NCBI GenBank assembly: GCA_013398175.1
Contig: VZRZ01006827.1
Coordinates: 805,799-869,798 of the forward strand
Origin: Climacteris rufus
Lineage: Eukaryota > Chordata > Aves > Passeriformes > Climacteridae
Length of the DNA: 64,000 nt
Direction of reading: 5' to 3'
Shown: piece by piece, positions 23,801-36,922 of the stretch
Numbering within the stretch: the stretch's first letter is position 1
How the letters are laid out: each line of letters starts with the position of its first letter
Made by a program: the position numbers and the translations under genes
Notes under the pieces: generated by a model
The model's input: the letters and a program-made list of their open reading frames with translations, nothing else
Told to the model about the DNA's origin: nothing
Databases searched by the model: none

Positions 23801-26800
23801 GCGTTTCCTTTGTTGCCACAGGTAGCTGAAATGCTTTCATGTATAGAGTACAAAATGCAAATAGCAACTCTACAGTTGATATGTGGTTGGAAACGCTTAT
23901 TGCCGCAGAATGGCAAACCTACTTGGAATGTGTTATTTTATACATAAATTTCTATTTTGTAGTACATCTGCTCAGGGTTCCTGGGTAACTTTGGTGAGTA
24001 AGGATGCTCATACTCTGGTAGCATCACAGGGGGTGCACAGGGCTGGTGAAATACTTGGAGAAAGCATCAAAATAGAGTATTATTGCTTCAGTGAAAAAAA
24101 AAATCACTTTCTAACCACATAGACATTGAATTGGTGAAGGGTAGGTAGTCAGAGGTTCAGTGTTTCGTTAATGATGGATCATGAAATTAAACAACTTAGT
24201 TTAAAATTAACACTTAGTAAGGACTCACCTATGGTTAATTTGTAATAACTTCACTTTTATTTTGATGATTTATATTCAATGCTCCAGCAGCCCTGCCTCA
24301 GGAACACTGTCTAACAAATTTAGGCGGTAATCTTTAACAAGAGCCAGGGGAGCAATGACACCTAACCCATATGAGATATTAGGAGCAAGAGATTCCCTCT
24401 GATCTTTAACATTCCTATTGCTTATAGCTTACTGTCATTGTCACCTCTTACAAAAGGATCTAGCTATCTTCATAATATAATGCACTTACATTTCTTACTT
24501 AATGGATTTAACTTTTCTCAGGTGTATGATGTTTAATTTTTGTGTTCCCTGATTTTGCATAACAATTCACAATGGGTGTATGTGAAATTTCTGTCAACCT
24601 ACCAAGTACTTAACTAATGAAGTAATACCCTTTACCAACAATATGCCTTGGCTAGGTGATGTAATGAGGCATGGGTAAGACACACCACAAAATAGAGTGC
24701 AAAATTTAAATAAATGAGGTCTGGGTTTGGGGCTTTTCTTGGTTAAAGTGATTTAAAATTAGGCAGATGTTTGTCCTTTTTGCCTATACAGCAGTTTTAT
24801 TAGTAAAAAGTGCTGAGGGACAGTTTTAGTTGAGGAACAGCAGCACTCAGCAAGTGCTAAGTGCAGTAGGCAGGTACCAGTTGTGTGCATTGGCAGTGGA
24901 GAGGACAGCGCTGTGGAAGCTAACAGCCTCTTTGTAGTTCTTTATCATACTTTAGTTGATCCATGACTTTCATGCAAGTCCAAAGAAAATCAACTAGAAG
25001 ATTCAGCATTCTAGAAGACTTTCCCCCTAACCACAATTTGAAAGAATTAGTCTATTGAAGAAGAGGTTTAGGATTGAGATTCAAATACATGAGAGCTTAC
25101 TGCAAAGAGGAAAGTAATAAACTGACCTCTTTGTCTATGGGGAACAGGACAAGTATTATAATGCTTTTAAATTCTAGAGAGGGAGATTTAAGTTAGACTT
25201 TAGGGAAACCATTGTAAATGTAAGGTTAGTGAAGCACAGCTGCTGATGGATTAGAGATTCTGCAGCATCCCTATTGAAAATTCTGGGAATGAGTTAGGCA
25301 ATCTTCTGTGAGAGGCAGGTTAGTGATCCTTTCTGGGAGAAGAGGGGTGGGAAAAAAGGCTCATGGCATCCCCACCTACCCTGCCTAGGTCAGCTCTGTT
25401 CTTCTACTGTGCCTGGGATGCAGTGGGGTTAAAAGCTTTGAACTGCAGTGACTTCTTTACCCTCATCTGTTTTATGGTTGTATGTCTTTACTCTTGTTAG
25501 GGTATAAGATAAAACTTAAATATACTTTTGACCAGCAAGTTTCCACAGCTTTCTTTTCCCAAGAAGGATGTTAAAAGAAAATGCAGCATGTGTGTTTAAT
25601 ACTGTCTAAGCCCTGGTTTTGTGTTATTTGGCAGTATTCTTTGTTCATATGTTGTTAATGAAATCTTTTTTCTAATAATTTGAAACCAAATTTGCATACT
25701 GTCATTGGGTAAAATTAAACCCTAGAAATTTATGGGTTAACTTACATTTTCATTTAGGAAAGAAGTGAAGGAAATTAATTAAATAGGATTTTGCAAAATG
25801 CCCTTCTGTTTTTTTTTTATATCATAGCATAAATAAATAAATTCCCTTTTATTCTGAGTCTGTGTAGCATTACATCATTTCCCACATCAATTTAAACTTC
25901 TGTTCTCTAGAGAAGGTGTTATTTACAGTAAAATCCTATGCTATTCAAAGTAATATAATGTGTCTGGTTGCAGCTGATGAAGACATTGTTTTCTAGAATG
26001 AATGGTAAAGTTTTTAATGCTTAAAAAGGGTATTCTTGGTATCTCATATATACCTATATAGAGTCTAAGCACTTGAATAACCAGCAGAGTCATTAGACTG
26101 TCTGCTTGTAAGAATACTAGCGTTAGTGGTGAGAAAATAGAAGTATTTCTTGCTCATCGTTTTCTTTATTCCCTCTTTGTTTTAGTATCTGACCTTTCAT
26201 GCTTAATTATTAATTTGCCCAACTTGTAGTTTGCCTTTCTGTTTCTTCTTTTTGTTTCAGTTCAACAGCTGGAAGAGGAAAATAGTATTGGAGCTCCACT
26301 TATGTGTTTTCATTGAATGATAACAGAATTTAACTGACTGATTTTATACAGTCCTAATGAATTTTATTTACAGCATCAGAGATTAGAAAAGCACTTTCTA
26401 ACAAAAAGCAAAACATTTTTTTCCACAAGTGGTTGTTCCAGTGTGCCCTTAGATTTGGAAAAAGAGCAGGCAAAGTTTCATCACCACTTTTTAATTAGGA
26501 AAAATTATAATTGTGAGCTTGGACTTCAAAAAGACCTGTGGTCGTTCTGAGTGCTAAAATAGTGGCATATATATCTTTTGTTTCTCTTAAATCTCTTCTT
26601 TGAAAAACACAATTAAAAGTGTATTTTTGCTGCTGTCACCACGCTTTAGTTCTATGACAATTTTAAAGGAAGAATTTGCTTTGAGTCCAACAGGATGGGG
26701 CTGAAGTGCTACACATGAGAGAGAATATATTCTAGTGGGTTTTTAATAGATTTAAAAAAAAACACTGTTTGTCTTACAGAAACAAGTAAAGGGCCTCCTG

Positions 26801-28490
26801 TGACACGTAAGATTTTGTAAGCACACTGAACTGGCAATCAGCTAATCTCTAGTGTCAGAACGATATCAGTAATTGGATCCCCTATGAAACAACAGGAGTC
26901 AGTGGTGGGTGGATTGTTTCTTTGCAGTGCAGTGCAGGCAGCTGAGTGCTCTCTGCTCAGCTGCGAGGTTGTGGGAGCATGATTGCCACAGTACCAGGAG
27001 AATTGAGACAGGTTTTTAATTACCGCTTTATTGAATTATTTGGTATTATTTCTTGCAAGTGGGCAATGAAGCACCGTGTGAGAATACTAATTTCTACTCG
27101 GTTAATCACGGGTAGTAGGACTTCTGTTGCATGCTTGTAGCCTGATCGTGTCTTTTAGTTTTACAGTAATCATGAGAGATACCACTTTTACAGTTCTATA
27201 CTTAATGTAGGTAAATTTTTGAGACAGAAATTATATTGTTAATGTGTTCTGATAGTATGACTGAAAGTCACAGGAGAGATTTCAGCTTTTCAGGGTACCA
27301 CCATGGGAATGCCTTGCTGTTTGAGAACAAAAAACAATCCTGTATGCAGAAGGCAGAACTAAGAAATAATCTTATTTTATGTCGTTTTTAATAAGTAAAC
27401 CTGTTTTGACTCAATTAATTATCAGATGTTCCTGTTCTGCTGTGAGTATTTTCACCAAGAGCGATAACTCCTAGAAGACACATGTCCTGATATTTTGAAA
27501 GAGAGGTTTAAATATGTATATTTGTGGGGTTTTGTATCTATTTGATGTTTAAATTAATTTTAGAGACAGCTCTTTTTCTTTTTACTGCCTCAGTCCATAC
27601 TTCTGTGAAATAGTATAGCATATTTTTCAAGCCATTTAGTGCCCCAAAAGGCTGTTTTAATAGCCAAAGTACCAAATAAAGCCAAGCCTTTGAACTATAT
27701 AAAAAGTCACTATCACATTATGTATTTAGCATGATTTGAACAACAGCTTCAAGATTCTGTAGTTTGCTTTTTTTCCCCAGGTTTGATATGATTTTCCTTC
27801 ACTCATCACCTTCAACTCTTACTGATGCTTGAATGAGTCAAAATACTTGAAAACTGTTTTACAGTCTTATTCTAAATCTGGAGGACCTCAAAGTCAATCC
27901 CTATTAGAATTATATCCGTTGAGTAGAATTGGAAATGGGGAAGATCTCTATGTGGTATAGGGAATATATAGTAAGGGGAATAAACAGGGGAGCAAATAGG
28001 GGGAGCATTTTAAGAAGGGTTCATTTATAACTGTTTGTGTGTTCTACATCTACATTTATATTCTATTTTTATAACTTCTTGAGAAATGAACTTAATTTCA
28101 GCATTTATGCTTCATCCACAGTGACGCTTTATTTGTCCCTTTGCAAAGCCAGGCAAATAGAGGGAGAACAGTGTTGTCCCTTTGCAGCTGTGTGTCATTA
28201 CTATATGACTGTAACAGCAGTAAACTGTTGTTTCATGCAGTTAAAGCAGGATTATAACTGACTTTGTAAAGAGATCGAGGAAGAATGTTTTAAGTCCAGT
28301 AAGTTTTAATAACTTTTCAGAGAAAGACAGCTTTTGATCTGATTTGGCATAGAAAAGAAGTATATGTTCTTTCCTTTGAAATTAATTGCTCTTCTTCCAA
28401 GAACGGTTTAATGGAAGTTAATTCCTTAAATGAAGCTGTTTGCTACTGGCGAGCCCAAATCAGTTTTGTCTTTTTTGCCCTCAGTAGTTA
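20865..28490. other. Unassigned intronic/intergenic DNA
   Basis: About 7.6 kb of AT-rich sequence. The only exon-like signal is the short candidate at 26261. The open frames here are short and unsupported. No named repeat was recognised. Confidence 0.5.
26261..26316 (+). other. Weak candidate terminal coding exon
   Basis: A strong polypyrimidine tract and acceptor (tttctgtttcttctttttg then tttcag, ending at 26260) open into a frame that reads QQLEEENSIGAPLMCFH before the stop at 26314-26316. The first residues would suit a coiled-coil end. No polyadenylation signal follows closely. Seventeen codons are too few to exclude chance, and I do not recognise the protein. Confidence 0.12.
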
Positions 28491-28522
28491 AATAAAAAAA
28501 AAAACAAAACCAAACAAAAACC
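28491..28522. repeat. A-rich tract with C interruptions
   Basis: The tract runs aataaaaaaaaaaacaaaac and continues as caaacaaaaacc. It is similar in style to the other A-rich tracts in the window. It may be a decayed retroposon tail, although no body was recognised upstream. Confidence 0.6.
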
Positions 28523-28714
28523 AGGTGTATTTCCCTCATTTTATTATTTGCCTGCATGAATGCTACACAGAGAAGTAAAGTCTCCTCTTGCCAAGTTCTT
28601 AAATATCTGACTATGTCTTTATCCTAGCTTCCCTGGGGTGCTCTCCCTGGAGTATTGTTTCAGAGGGGGATTTGGGTTTTTTCCTCTTCCTTTTCAAAAC
28701 TGCTGCTCTGGTAG

Positions 28715-28740
28715 ACACACACACACACACACACACACAC
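28715..28740. repeat. (AC)13 microsatellite
   Basis: Thirteen uninterrupted AC units. It is the longest perfect dinucleotide run in the window and likely to be length-polymorphic. Confidence 0.95.
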
Positions 28741-30211
28741 GACTGTTATGTCTTGGGTTTTATTTTTAAGATTGTTTTCCAACCACTATCTAATGTTATA
28801 ATTTCCCCAGCCTTAAAACGTTTTTCTCCCCTATTGTAGTTTTCTGTAAAAAGGCATTATGTGCAGGGTTTTGCTGCAGCCACTTTCCACATTTAGAGTA
28901 CTGCTTTTTCAGCTTATTTTGGCAGATTGAGCAAAGTGATAAGATCGCTATGCAGGAAAGTTAGACAAATACATCAGTGCTGTCCTTGGCACTGATATAT
29001 TTCCAAATACACTGTTTTCTTAGTTGTCTTTTTCATATTACTCATAATGTCAGTATCACAGATTAAGGGTCTAAATCAGATTCCAACTTAGTGGCTCTTG
29101 CTTCTTTTTTTACGTGTTGTTTTCGTTTGTTTTGGGTTTTTTTCAACAACATATAAAATACATTCCTTACCTTTATTTCCTTTATGTGAGACATGCCCTT
29201 TAGGTTTTACTTTGCTTTGACGGATTATATGTTTTTTCCACCTGCTATTTCTGTGGCTTGGTGTGTGATGAGGCAGCTTCTTGGTTCCCAGTGGTGGGTT
29301 GCTGTGACAGGCTGTGTTGACTAATTGGTCTCTGCCATTTTCTCTGTCTTTATCTCCTTTCTCTCACTCGCCCAGTTAGAGCAGAGCCTCACTGAGAACA
29401 GCCCCCAGGAAAGCACTCTCCTTGAGCTTCTGGCAACCACCTCGTCTCTCACCTGGTGCTATTAGCAAAACAAAAGCAAAAGTCCTCATGTGGGCTTCCT
29501 GCAAGTAGTGAGCAGTCAAACTGTGAATTAAACATCTTTTTCCTACTTTGCAGCTAGGAAATAAATGTTTGTAGGAAAGTTATGTTTGAGGCGACTCAGG
29601 CAGCATTTTCAGAACACCAGAGAGACTCTTAAGTTTTTGATACAGTGTTTATATTTCTTCCTTTCAGAAGTAGTAATCATATCATGTCACATTTAGTAGG
29701 TTAATAAATTTAAGAGCTTAATCACAAGGTAGGTATAGTAAAAGTACAGCATTCCATTCTCATACATTATATATTTAAAAATTGAGCACCCTTCTACTCT
29801 TCAAGTTGAATAAGTCTGTACAGAACTAGGTAGCTTTACCAGTGTTCAGAAAAGTGAAGGAAGTTAATGTGTAACTTAATATTGTATTGACCTGCTTCAC
29901 TAGAATTTTAATTCAGTTCAAAAATTATAGAGAAGTTTTCTTTTAATGGTGTTACATGACACCATTTTAACATTTACTGGTAAATTGATACTATCATAGA
30001 GCAGAACAGTCAACTTTTTAATGTGGATTTCACGTTGGGAATTTAAACAGAACATTTGATGTATTGGTGTTTTAAGCTCTACTTTAAAAAAGTGTACTGA
30101 ACAGAAGACAGGAATTTACAACTACAGCATCTAATCTCTCTTGGTTCTGCCCAATCAAAATGCCCTGTAAGTATATGATTGTGTTTCAAATATTTCAGCT
30201 TTGAATAGTAA

Positions 30212-30230
30212 TTTTTTTTTTTTTTTTTTT
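30212..30230. repeat. Poly(T) run, 19 bases
   Basis: Uninterrupted T19, the longest homopolymer in the window. It could be the tail of an old minus-strand retroposon, but no recognisable body adjoins it. Confidence 0.9.
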
Positions 30231-33200
30231 AGGTCTTTGGTTCTGGAATAACTACTATTCTATTTAAAACCTTTGTTTATATTTTTGGTATAAAGTCAGG
30301 CTTAATTCCATAACAAAATATTTTGATTATTTTAGGATTAGAGTGCTCTTTGCTCTGACATATTCCTGATGATCTGTAGTACTATGATTAAATCTTACAT
30401 GAACTGTAACTTTCCACCTTAGGTTGACTCAAACTTTAATTTGCAGCAAGGTAACATTGATAATATCCCAAACACTTCTGTTAGAGTGGCACAGTTGTCC
30501 AAGTACAGTATAAACTGGCCTTGAGTTAGTACATGTTCTGCAACTGACTTGTTGAAGGATGTGTTTAGTAAAATCAGTGTCAGTGTCTCTGGATATTAAG
30601 GGTTTTCCTTGCGCATCAGCTTCTTTGATGTCCGCAGTAGGTACTCAAACCAATACTCAATACTGCACAAGGTGTCAAACACCACAAGCTACTATGGCAG
30701 ATAGCCACCAAAGTTGTTGATGCTCAGGTTAAATACTCAGCTTTAATTTTTGACTCTTGGATCCATTCTCCCTTATGGACTCATAAAAATCAATGGAAAT
30801 CATCAATACATAAGTTTCATTTACTTCTTTTTGGCTTGACTGTGGGTAGCTTGTATGCATATGCATATATATACATTAAAAAAAATCCCAAGCTGTGTAG
30901 ATTAAAGTTCATTAATAACTTGGTTTGCAGCTTTTTCAAATTTAAATTCACAAAACATTTCGGTTGAAAAATTTGAAAGTGTAAACGAGTGAATTTTAAT
31001 TACGGTCACTAGGATTAAATCTAATCCTGAGTGCTAAATTCCTTAGTAATTTAAAAATATTTACTAATGACACCTGAACAAAAGTATTTTTTAAAATAAA
31101 TGCAAATTTGCAATACAAGGATATGGTGTATTTTTCACACATTTCAGTTGACTAAATGGCTCATAGCACCTTGTATTGTCATAGAGCACCAAAAACAACT
31201 TCTTCATTTTCTCAGTAATATGCAAAGCAAAAGTTTGGTCAAAGAGGTTTGCTAAGTTGTGGGTTTATCTGGCATGCTGGTGTTGTTTAAGCTAAGATCT
31301 GAAATAACTTTCCTGGGAAAGTGAAAGACATGACTAAGTGCAAGGTATTATCTCTGACCACCAGTGGCCATCTCATCCACCCATCTGTTGTCTGGGAGGA
31401 ACTGAGGTCTGACTGATGGATACAAGCAAGCAGCAGATGAACCCTGTGAAGTTTGTCCCTCCTGCTCAGTCATGGTAGTTGTATCCTGCTGGTGTCTGTG
31501 GGGGCTGGCCCTTTCCTTGACTTACCTTTGAACAAGGCAGGAGCAGAGCAGGAGAGAGCATGAGGAAAAAACTGCACTGGACTTAGCAGCAAACATCCTT
31601 TAAGTGAAGACAAAAAGAAAATCTTAGGGAGGAGGTGGGAGTGTTGTCTAGCCCATTTTGTCTGCTGTCAAATTCCTTTCTACATTTCTAACCAGCCAGT
31701 ACAGGCAGTTTCCTTAAAAATCAAAATAGGTAACATTCTGGTGTACGCCAATGAATATGCAGACAGACAAGTTTGGGGACTCTTTGACTTCAAATCTCTT
31801 AACCAAATGAAAAATATTAGCACACTTCATAGGGGAAGCAAAACAGAATTAGAACAACTTATTCTTTGCTAGGGCTCTTCACTGCTGCCTTTAATTACTT
31901 GTAGCTGTGCATACATGTGACCACCTCGTCTTTGCTATTATTCTGTAAGCAGGTTTAAGGTAAAGTCCCTCAAAAACCAGAATAGGAATGAATCCTAAAT
32001 GAGAATCCATTCAAAGATTGTTCTCAAAACAAAATCCAGTTTTTAAAGGGCATGGTATGCAAAATGCCTATCATAGTAGTCCTTGAAAATGAAGGTAAGA
32101 TTTTGAGAAGAAGTTAGAAGACTTTTTATATTTGTCATGAGTTTTCTTTAATGCTGTATGAACCTTTGTGTACTGATCAGTTAAGTTCATTTGCAAATAT
32201 GAAGGGAGGGGAATGAGATTATTCAGAATAAAAGCTGTATGGAATAAAGCCTTCTATTTCATAATAGGAACCAGATCCAAATTCAACTAGTAATTATTCA
32301 GTAGTTATCAGTTAACAATTTTTTGGTGAATAGCAAAATGAGAAATCAAGATGATATTTACTTGGTATCTTTGAAAAACTTTTTTCCAGCTGAAAGAAAA
32401 TGTATTTGCTGATGCTAATGAACATTGGAGTTGCACAAGAAATGAAGCTGGAGGCATTTTGTAAGGCATTTGATTTGTCTCTATTTGATGTTCATGACTG
32501 GGACTTATGGTAAATGAAGCCAGATATTAGATGGAAAGTCCACTATTTTGGCTGCATTTAGATTTCATTTTTAGACATACTTTCTGTACTTTTTAAACCA
32601 GAGTACACTTTTTATTAACTTTGGTGGATGGAGGATCATGCCTTTGCATCATAATTTTATCGAGTCTTATTGGAAAAAGAATTCACATAGACCCTGAAAA
32701 GGTTTCATATTCCAGAGGAAACAGACTATATTACGATAATGTTTAGAGAATGAGGAAGAAGACTTGAAAGTAGAACAGATTCCTACAGACGGTATTTGCA
32801 TTAATAACTAGTGCTAGAAATATTTACATAGTGTAATTCTCACCTGATGGCTGGGGAGAATAATAAAGATGGAAAGTGTTTCCAAGCCACTGTTGTTACT
32901 TGTTAGTCTGTTCTATAAGTACAGCCGAATTTCTGGCTGGTCATAGGGAAATGACTGAAAAACATTTGTGAAATTAAAAAAAAACCTCTGAAAATTTACC
33001 ATGTTCAGTAAAAGCTCATCTAATTTTAATGTATGCTGTGGGCTCACATTTGTGTCCCTTTTCCAGTAACTTAATCTGAAAGAGTTTAATTGGGAAATAC
33101 CTATTACCCTTTTCCTTAGTGGGACTGAGCTTTCAAACCTATTCAAATTCATCATCAGTCTTTTACAAATTATCTTAGAAAGCCCAAGGAAAATTCAATG

Positions 33201-33678
33201 GGAATATTTCTCTCAGGGTCCACCATACTGGTTACAAAAAGTATCCATGCTTAATACAGAGTTTATGTTTATATCTTCACAACTGGTCGTGAAACAGACT
33301 CAGTGTATACATTAATGTAGAGCCAAAAATACATATGTAAATCCCAGGGTATAATGTGTGTTCGTTTTCTCACCACACATGCAAATCTGATGCATCAGAC
33401 TTGACAGTGTATAACAGAACCTCTCCTATTTTGAACTAGCTCTACTACACTGTCATCTTCTGTAATACCTCTTCCTTTACCTTTCTGAGGGTGAATCACA
33501 AGTGTTTGAACTCATGCAATGTTGATAGTGTCATGCAACACTGACTTATTGTCACTATTGCCAGCTGCATGATTCTATAATGTACAATAGCAGCTGGAAC
33601 TCAGTTGTGAAATAAAGACCATACAGTTGACTTTTGGACCTCCTGTGTTAGTGTTGCAAAATTCCTGTGGAGGATGAC

Positions 33679-33694
33679 TTTTTTTTTTTTTTTT
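33679..33694. repeat. Poly(T) run, 16 bases
   Basis: Uninterrupted T16. No element body was recognised beside it. Confidence 0.9.
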
Positions 33695-33955
33695 AAGAAT
33701 GCAAAACTTTCTTTCAAGTAGTGTTACTGTTTGCTTTCTGCTACGCTTGCAAAATTGTGACTGCCGTTATCTCAATAGAAGCTTATTTTCCTTTTATTGT
33801 TTAACTTAAATTTTGCTGTGATGGAAAGAACCTAATTTTCATCAGGTTGAAGGTCAAATTCTTTTACAAATGAGGACAAAATTAGATTAATTTCCTTATT
33901 TTTGGACAACCTCAGTAATGTTAACAATTCTTTGCTTCCTATATCAATTTGTGAT

Positions 33956-34046
33956 GCCATCAGGAAGGAGGATTAGCAGTATTGCCATCAGGAAGGAGTG
34001 CAGAATTAGCAGTATTGCCATCAGGAAGGAGTGCAGGAGCAGCAAG
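33956..34046. repeat. Minisatellite, three copies of a ~33-bp unit
   Basis: Three copies begin at 33956, 33984 and 34017, each starting gccatcaggaaggag. The second is 33 bases long, the first lacks about five of them (28), and the third diverges after tgcag. The copies are nearly identical over their shared parts, so the expansion looks recent. The copy lengths differ and no reading frame is kept, so it is not a protein repeat. Confidence 0.92.
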
Positions 34047-35913
34047 AGAGACCTCTAATTCATGTGTGTAATTTGAAATCCATGACAGAATGGTGAAGGC
34101 AGTAGGAGATACAGATTTTCTTCAATGTCCATCTTATTGTAGACCTCTGTTGTCTGGTTTTATTTCAGTTTCACAGACAAGGAGGTGTTAAATTTTGTCC
34201 CTTCTGTTCTCTTGTATTTGAATGTGTATGTTTCCATGTAAAATTACTGACGTCTTTAGCATCCCATCCTCTGTCCCAAGAAGGCTATTTTGCACGTGAC
34301 AAAATACTTTAACTGAAACAGGGCTCATATGCTAGACTTGCTTAGAGTCTCTGGAATGAGAGCATGACTCTTTCAAGCAATCAGCTGGTTACCTTCCTAG
34401 GCATTTAGAGACATGTTTGCTTCTCCTTGACCTGGTGGTTTTAAAATTCATACTTTTAGAGCTTGCTGGGAACCACAGGCAGGATCCTGAAGACAATATT
34501 CCGTTTATATCCAGCCCCAGAATTAGGAGGATTTCTTAGGAAGAACGGAATTCAGAAGGTGGTGCAACAGAAGTCCAAAGCTCAGTGCCCTGTGCTGCTT
34601 TCTGCTGTGGCCAGCATGCTGTCTCTGCAGCCAGCGGAGCTGATGCTCTCCTGGAGGGAGGGATAACTGCAGCTTCCTTGTTGTGGATGCTGGGTTTATC
34701 AAGCCTTGCTACTTAAAAGCGTTGTTTATTAAACCAACCAAACAAGGGAATTAAACAGATTATAGGCTTATCGTAGAGCAGGTGAAAGACAGAAAGCGTG
34801 TAATTGGAAGGTGGAGTGTTTTGACAGCTTCTGCAGATGGCAGTAGACTGGGAGACTGGGAGTAGAAAGGGAGGACTGTGTTCCTAAACTGTAACTTTTT
34901 ATTAATAAGGCTCAAATTTTAGCAACCCTTTTGAGGGTATTGTATTTTCATGAAAAGTATGACTGGATCTCCTTCTAGGTATTGGTTATGAAGTTTTACT
35001 TGGGATTTTTTTTCCTTCATGATCCAGAACATTTTGTGAGCAGTACTGTTGTTCAGTTTCTGTACTAATTTTTGAAACAATGCTCTGATTTGCTTTTGCA
35101 ATGCCGTGTTCAGTATTGCCTCAGAAACTTTGTGCTATTTTATCGCTCAGCAGTGGTTTTTATATGCAGCAATAATGTTTGAAGAGAAATATTTAAATGG
35201 AAGATTGTTTCAGAACACTTATTTTTCAGAAACTCATATAAACATAAAAATAATACAGTAAAGAATTTATTTTTACATGCTTTTGGCTTTTGTCTGTTGA
35301 AAACCAAAAGGATTTCCTGAGGGATATGCTTGTCTAAATCTATTTTCTCTCCAGCATATGAAATGACAGGCTATACAATGTGCCCAAATATTAATTTTTG
35401 TGGCATGTCTGTATATTCATCTGTCAACCTTCAGTGAATTTTCTGGTTTTCTATTAGCTTGTCCCAAACTGCTGGCAAGCTAAATTTCTCTAACAGACAT
35501 CAATTCACTGCATTAAATTCCTATTCTACTCTGCAAGACGTATTGATTATTTTTTTCTCAGCAAAGTGACAAATACCATTTTCATGAGAATAATAGAGAT
35601 TGATTACAATTTTATGGAACAGAGAAGGAGCCAATATTGCTGAGAGAACCTTGGGGCTTATAAAAAATTGGGAAAAAATCATTTGAATTAATAAAAAATA
35701 ATTAATTCATCTGTTGCTGATGAAGCTAGACTTTTTTTATATAATGAAACTACAGTAAATGCATGATCATTGTTGAAGTGAGGTAGATTTAAATGTGTTT
35801 GTAATATCTAGTGCCTGAAATCACTTGCAGATATGCTAGTAATCCATTTTGAAGAGCTCAGGCTATGAACTATGTAAGACTTTAATAAAAACTTCTATGC
35901 ATGTAGGTATGCA

Positions 35914-35933
35914 TGATCACATATGTGTGATCA
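35914..35933. repeat. Perfect inverted repeat, 8-bp arms
   Basis: TGATCACA, a four-base loop TATG, then TGTGATCA. The arms are perfect. It could be a chance hairpin or a dimeric factor site. Confidence 0.85.
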
Positions 35934-36902
35934 GGTTGTGCTATCTTGATCAGTGGAAGTTGAACCTGAAAGACAGAGGAAATATGGTCATGTTTTGTAT
36001 AGGGGCATCTATGGTAAATCTAAAAGGGAATAAATTTGTTTTGATTTTTTTTTTATTCGTTTCATTTGTATCTCGTTATCTTCTTTGCTGGAGATATAAA
36101 CTGCAGGTCAAGCTCCTTTACTCTTGCCTTCACATCTTATCTATTCTTTAAATAAAGCTGGACAGAGAGACAGTGAGGTTTTAAGACAAGACTTGAATAT
36201 TTAGATTTTACACAATTTGTTTATCCCTGACATTGTGTCGAAGCAAAATAGAACAACAGAATTAATGCCAGGTATAATGATATATACAATTTCCATATGC
36301 TTTTATATATTATGTTGTATTTAAACAAAACAAAATCTGTTCATGGATACTTTCATATAGGCAGGATTTTCTGTGTTTAATATGACTGTAAAATTAACCT
36401 CACATTCAACAACCTTGTAACAATTTTAATACTTTTTTTTAAGTTCATAATATATTTTCCTGATGGAAAAATTGAAAAAACTAAGGTTAAAGCACAATGG
36501 ATGCAAGACTTTGAAACAAATTGGAAGATAGGACAGAGAAGAAAAAGAATTATGCTAATCTCTATAGTCCCTGAAATGACATTTTCCTTTGCATTTAGTC
36601 TATTCTTTGATTTTCTCCATCAAGAAGTATGAAGAACTACATTTTTAGTCTAGGAAATGAAATTCAGAAAAGTAAGCTTACAGAGATAAGCCAGAGTAGT
36701 ATGCAAAACTGATTAATTCTGTGTCTCTTGCACACGACATATCAGTATGACTTGGAAAATTTTAGTCCTGCCTCCAAATAATAAATTGTAAATTATCACA
36801 GTTCTTATTTAGTGTCGAGCCAAACATAAGCCTGGTTTGAGACCAGGCATAAAGAAGAAATGTTTCAGAATTAGGTATGAGGGCATTCTTTTGGCCTTGT
36901 TT

Positions 36903-36922
36903 AACATACTTACAAGTATGTT
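36903..36922. repeat. Perfect inverted repeat, 9-bp arms
   Basis: AACATACTT, a two-base centre AC, then AAGTATGTT. The arms are perfect over nine bases each, which gives an almost uninterrupted 20-base dyad. Confidence 0.9.

Larger units (their letters stand above)
28741..33955. other. Unassigned intronic/intergenic DNA
   Basis: About 5 kb without a gene. A GC-richer stretch at 29230-29460 includes a very long pyrimidine tract ending in CAG at 29375, but the only nearby donor (CTG|GTGCTA at 29456) is weak. A T19 run lies at 30212-30230 and a T16 run at 33679-33694. Confidence 0.5.

Noticed and set aside
29376..29455. Possible exon after a very long pyrimidine tract
   Set aside because: The acceptor is good, but the only donor (CTG|GTGCTA) is poor and no frame is distinctive.
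29945..29966. Hairpin AATGGTGT/ACACCATT as a microRNA precursor
   Set aside because: The stem is only 8 bp and does not extend; a microRNA precursor needs a paired stem of about 30 bp.
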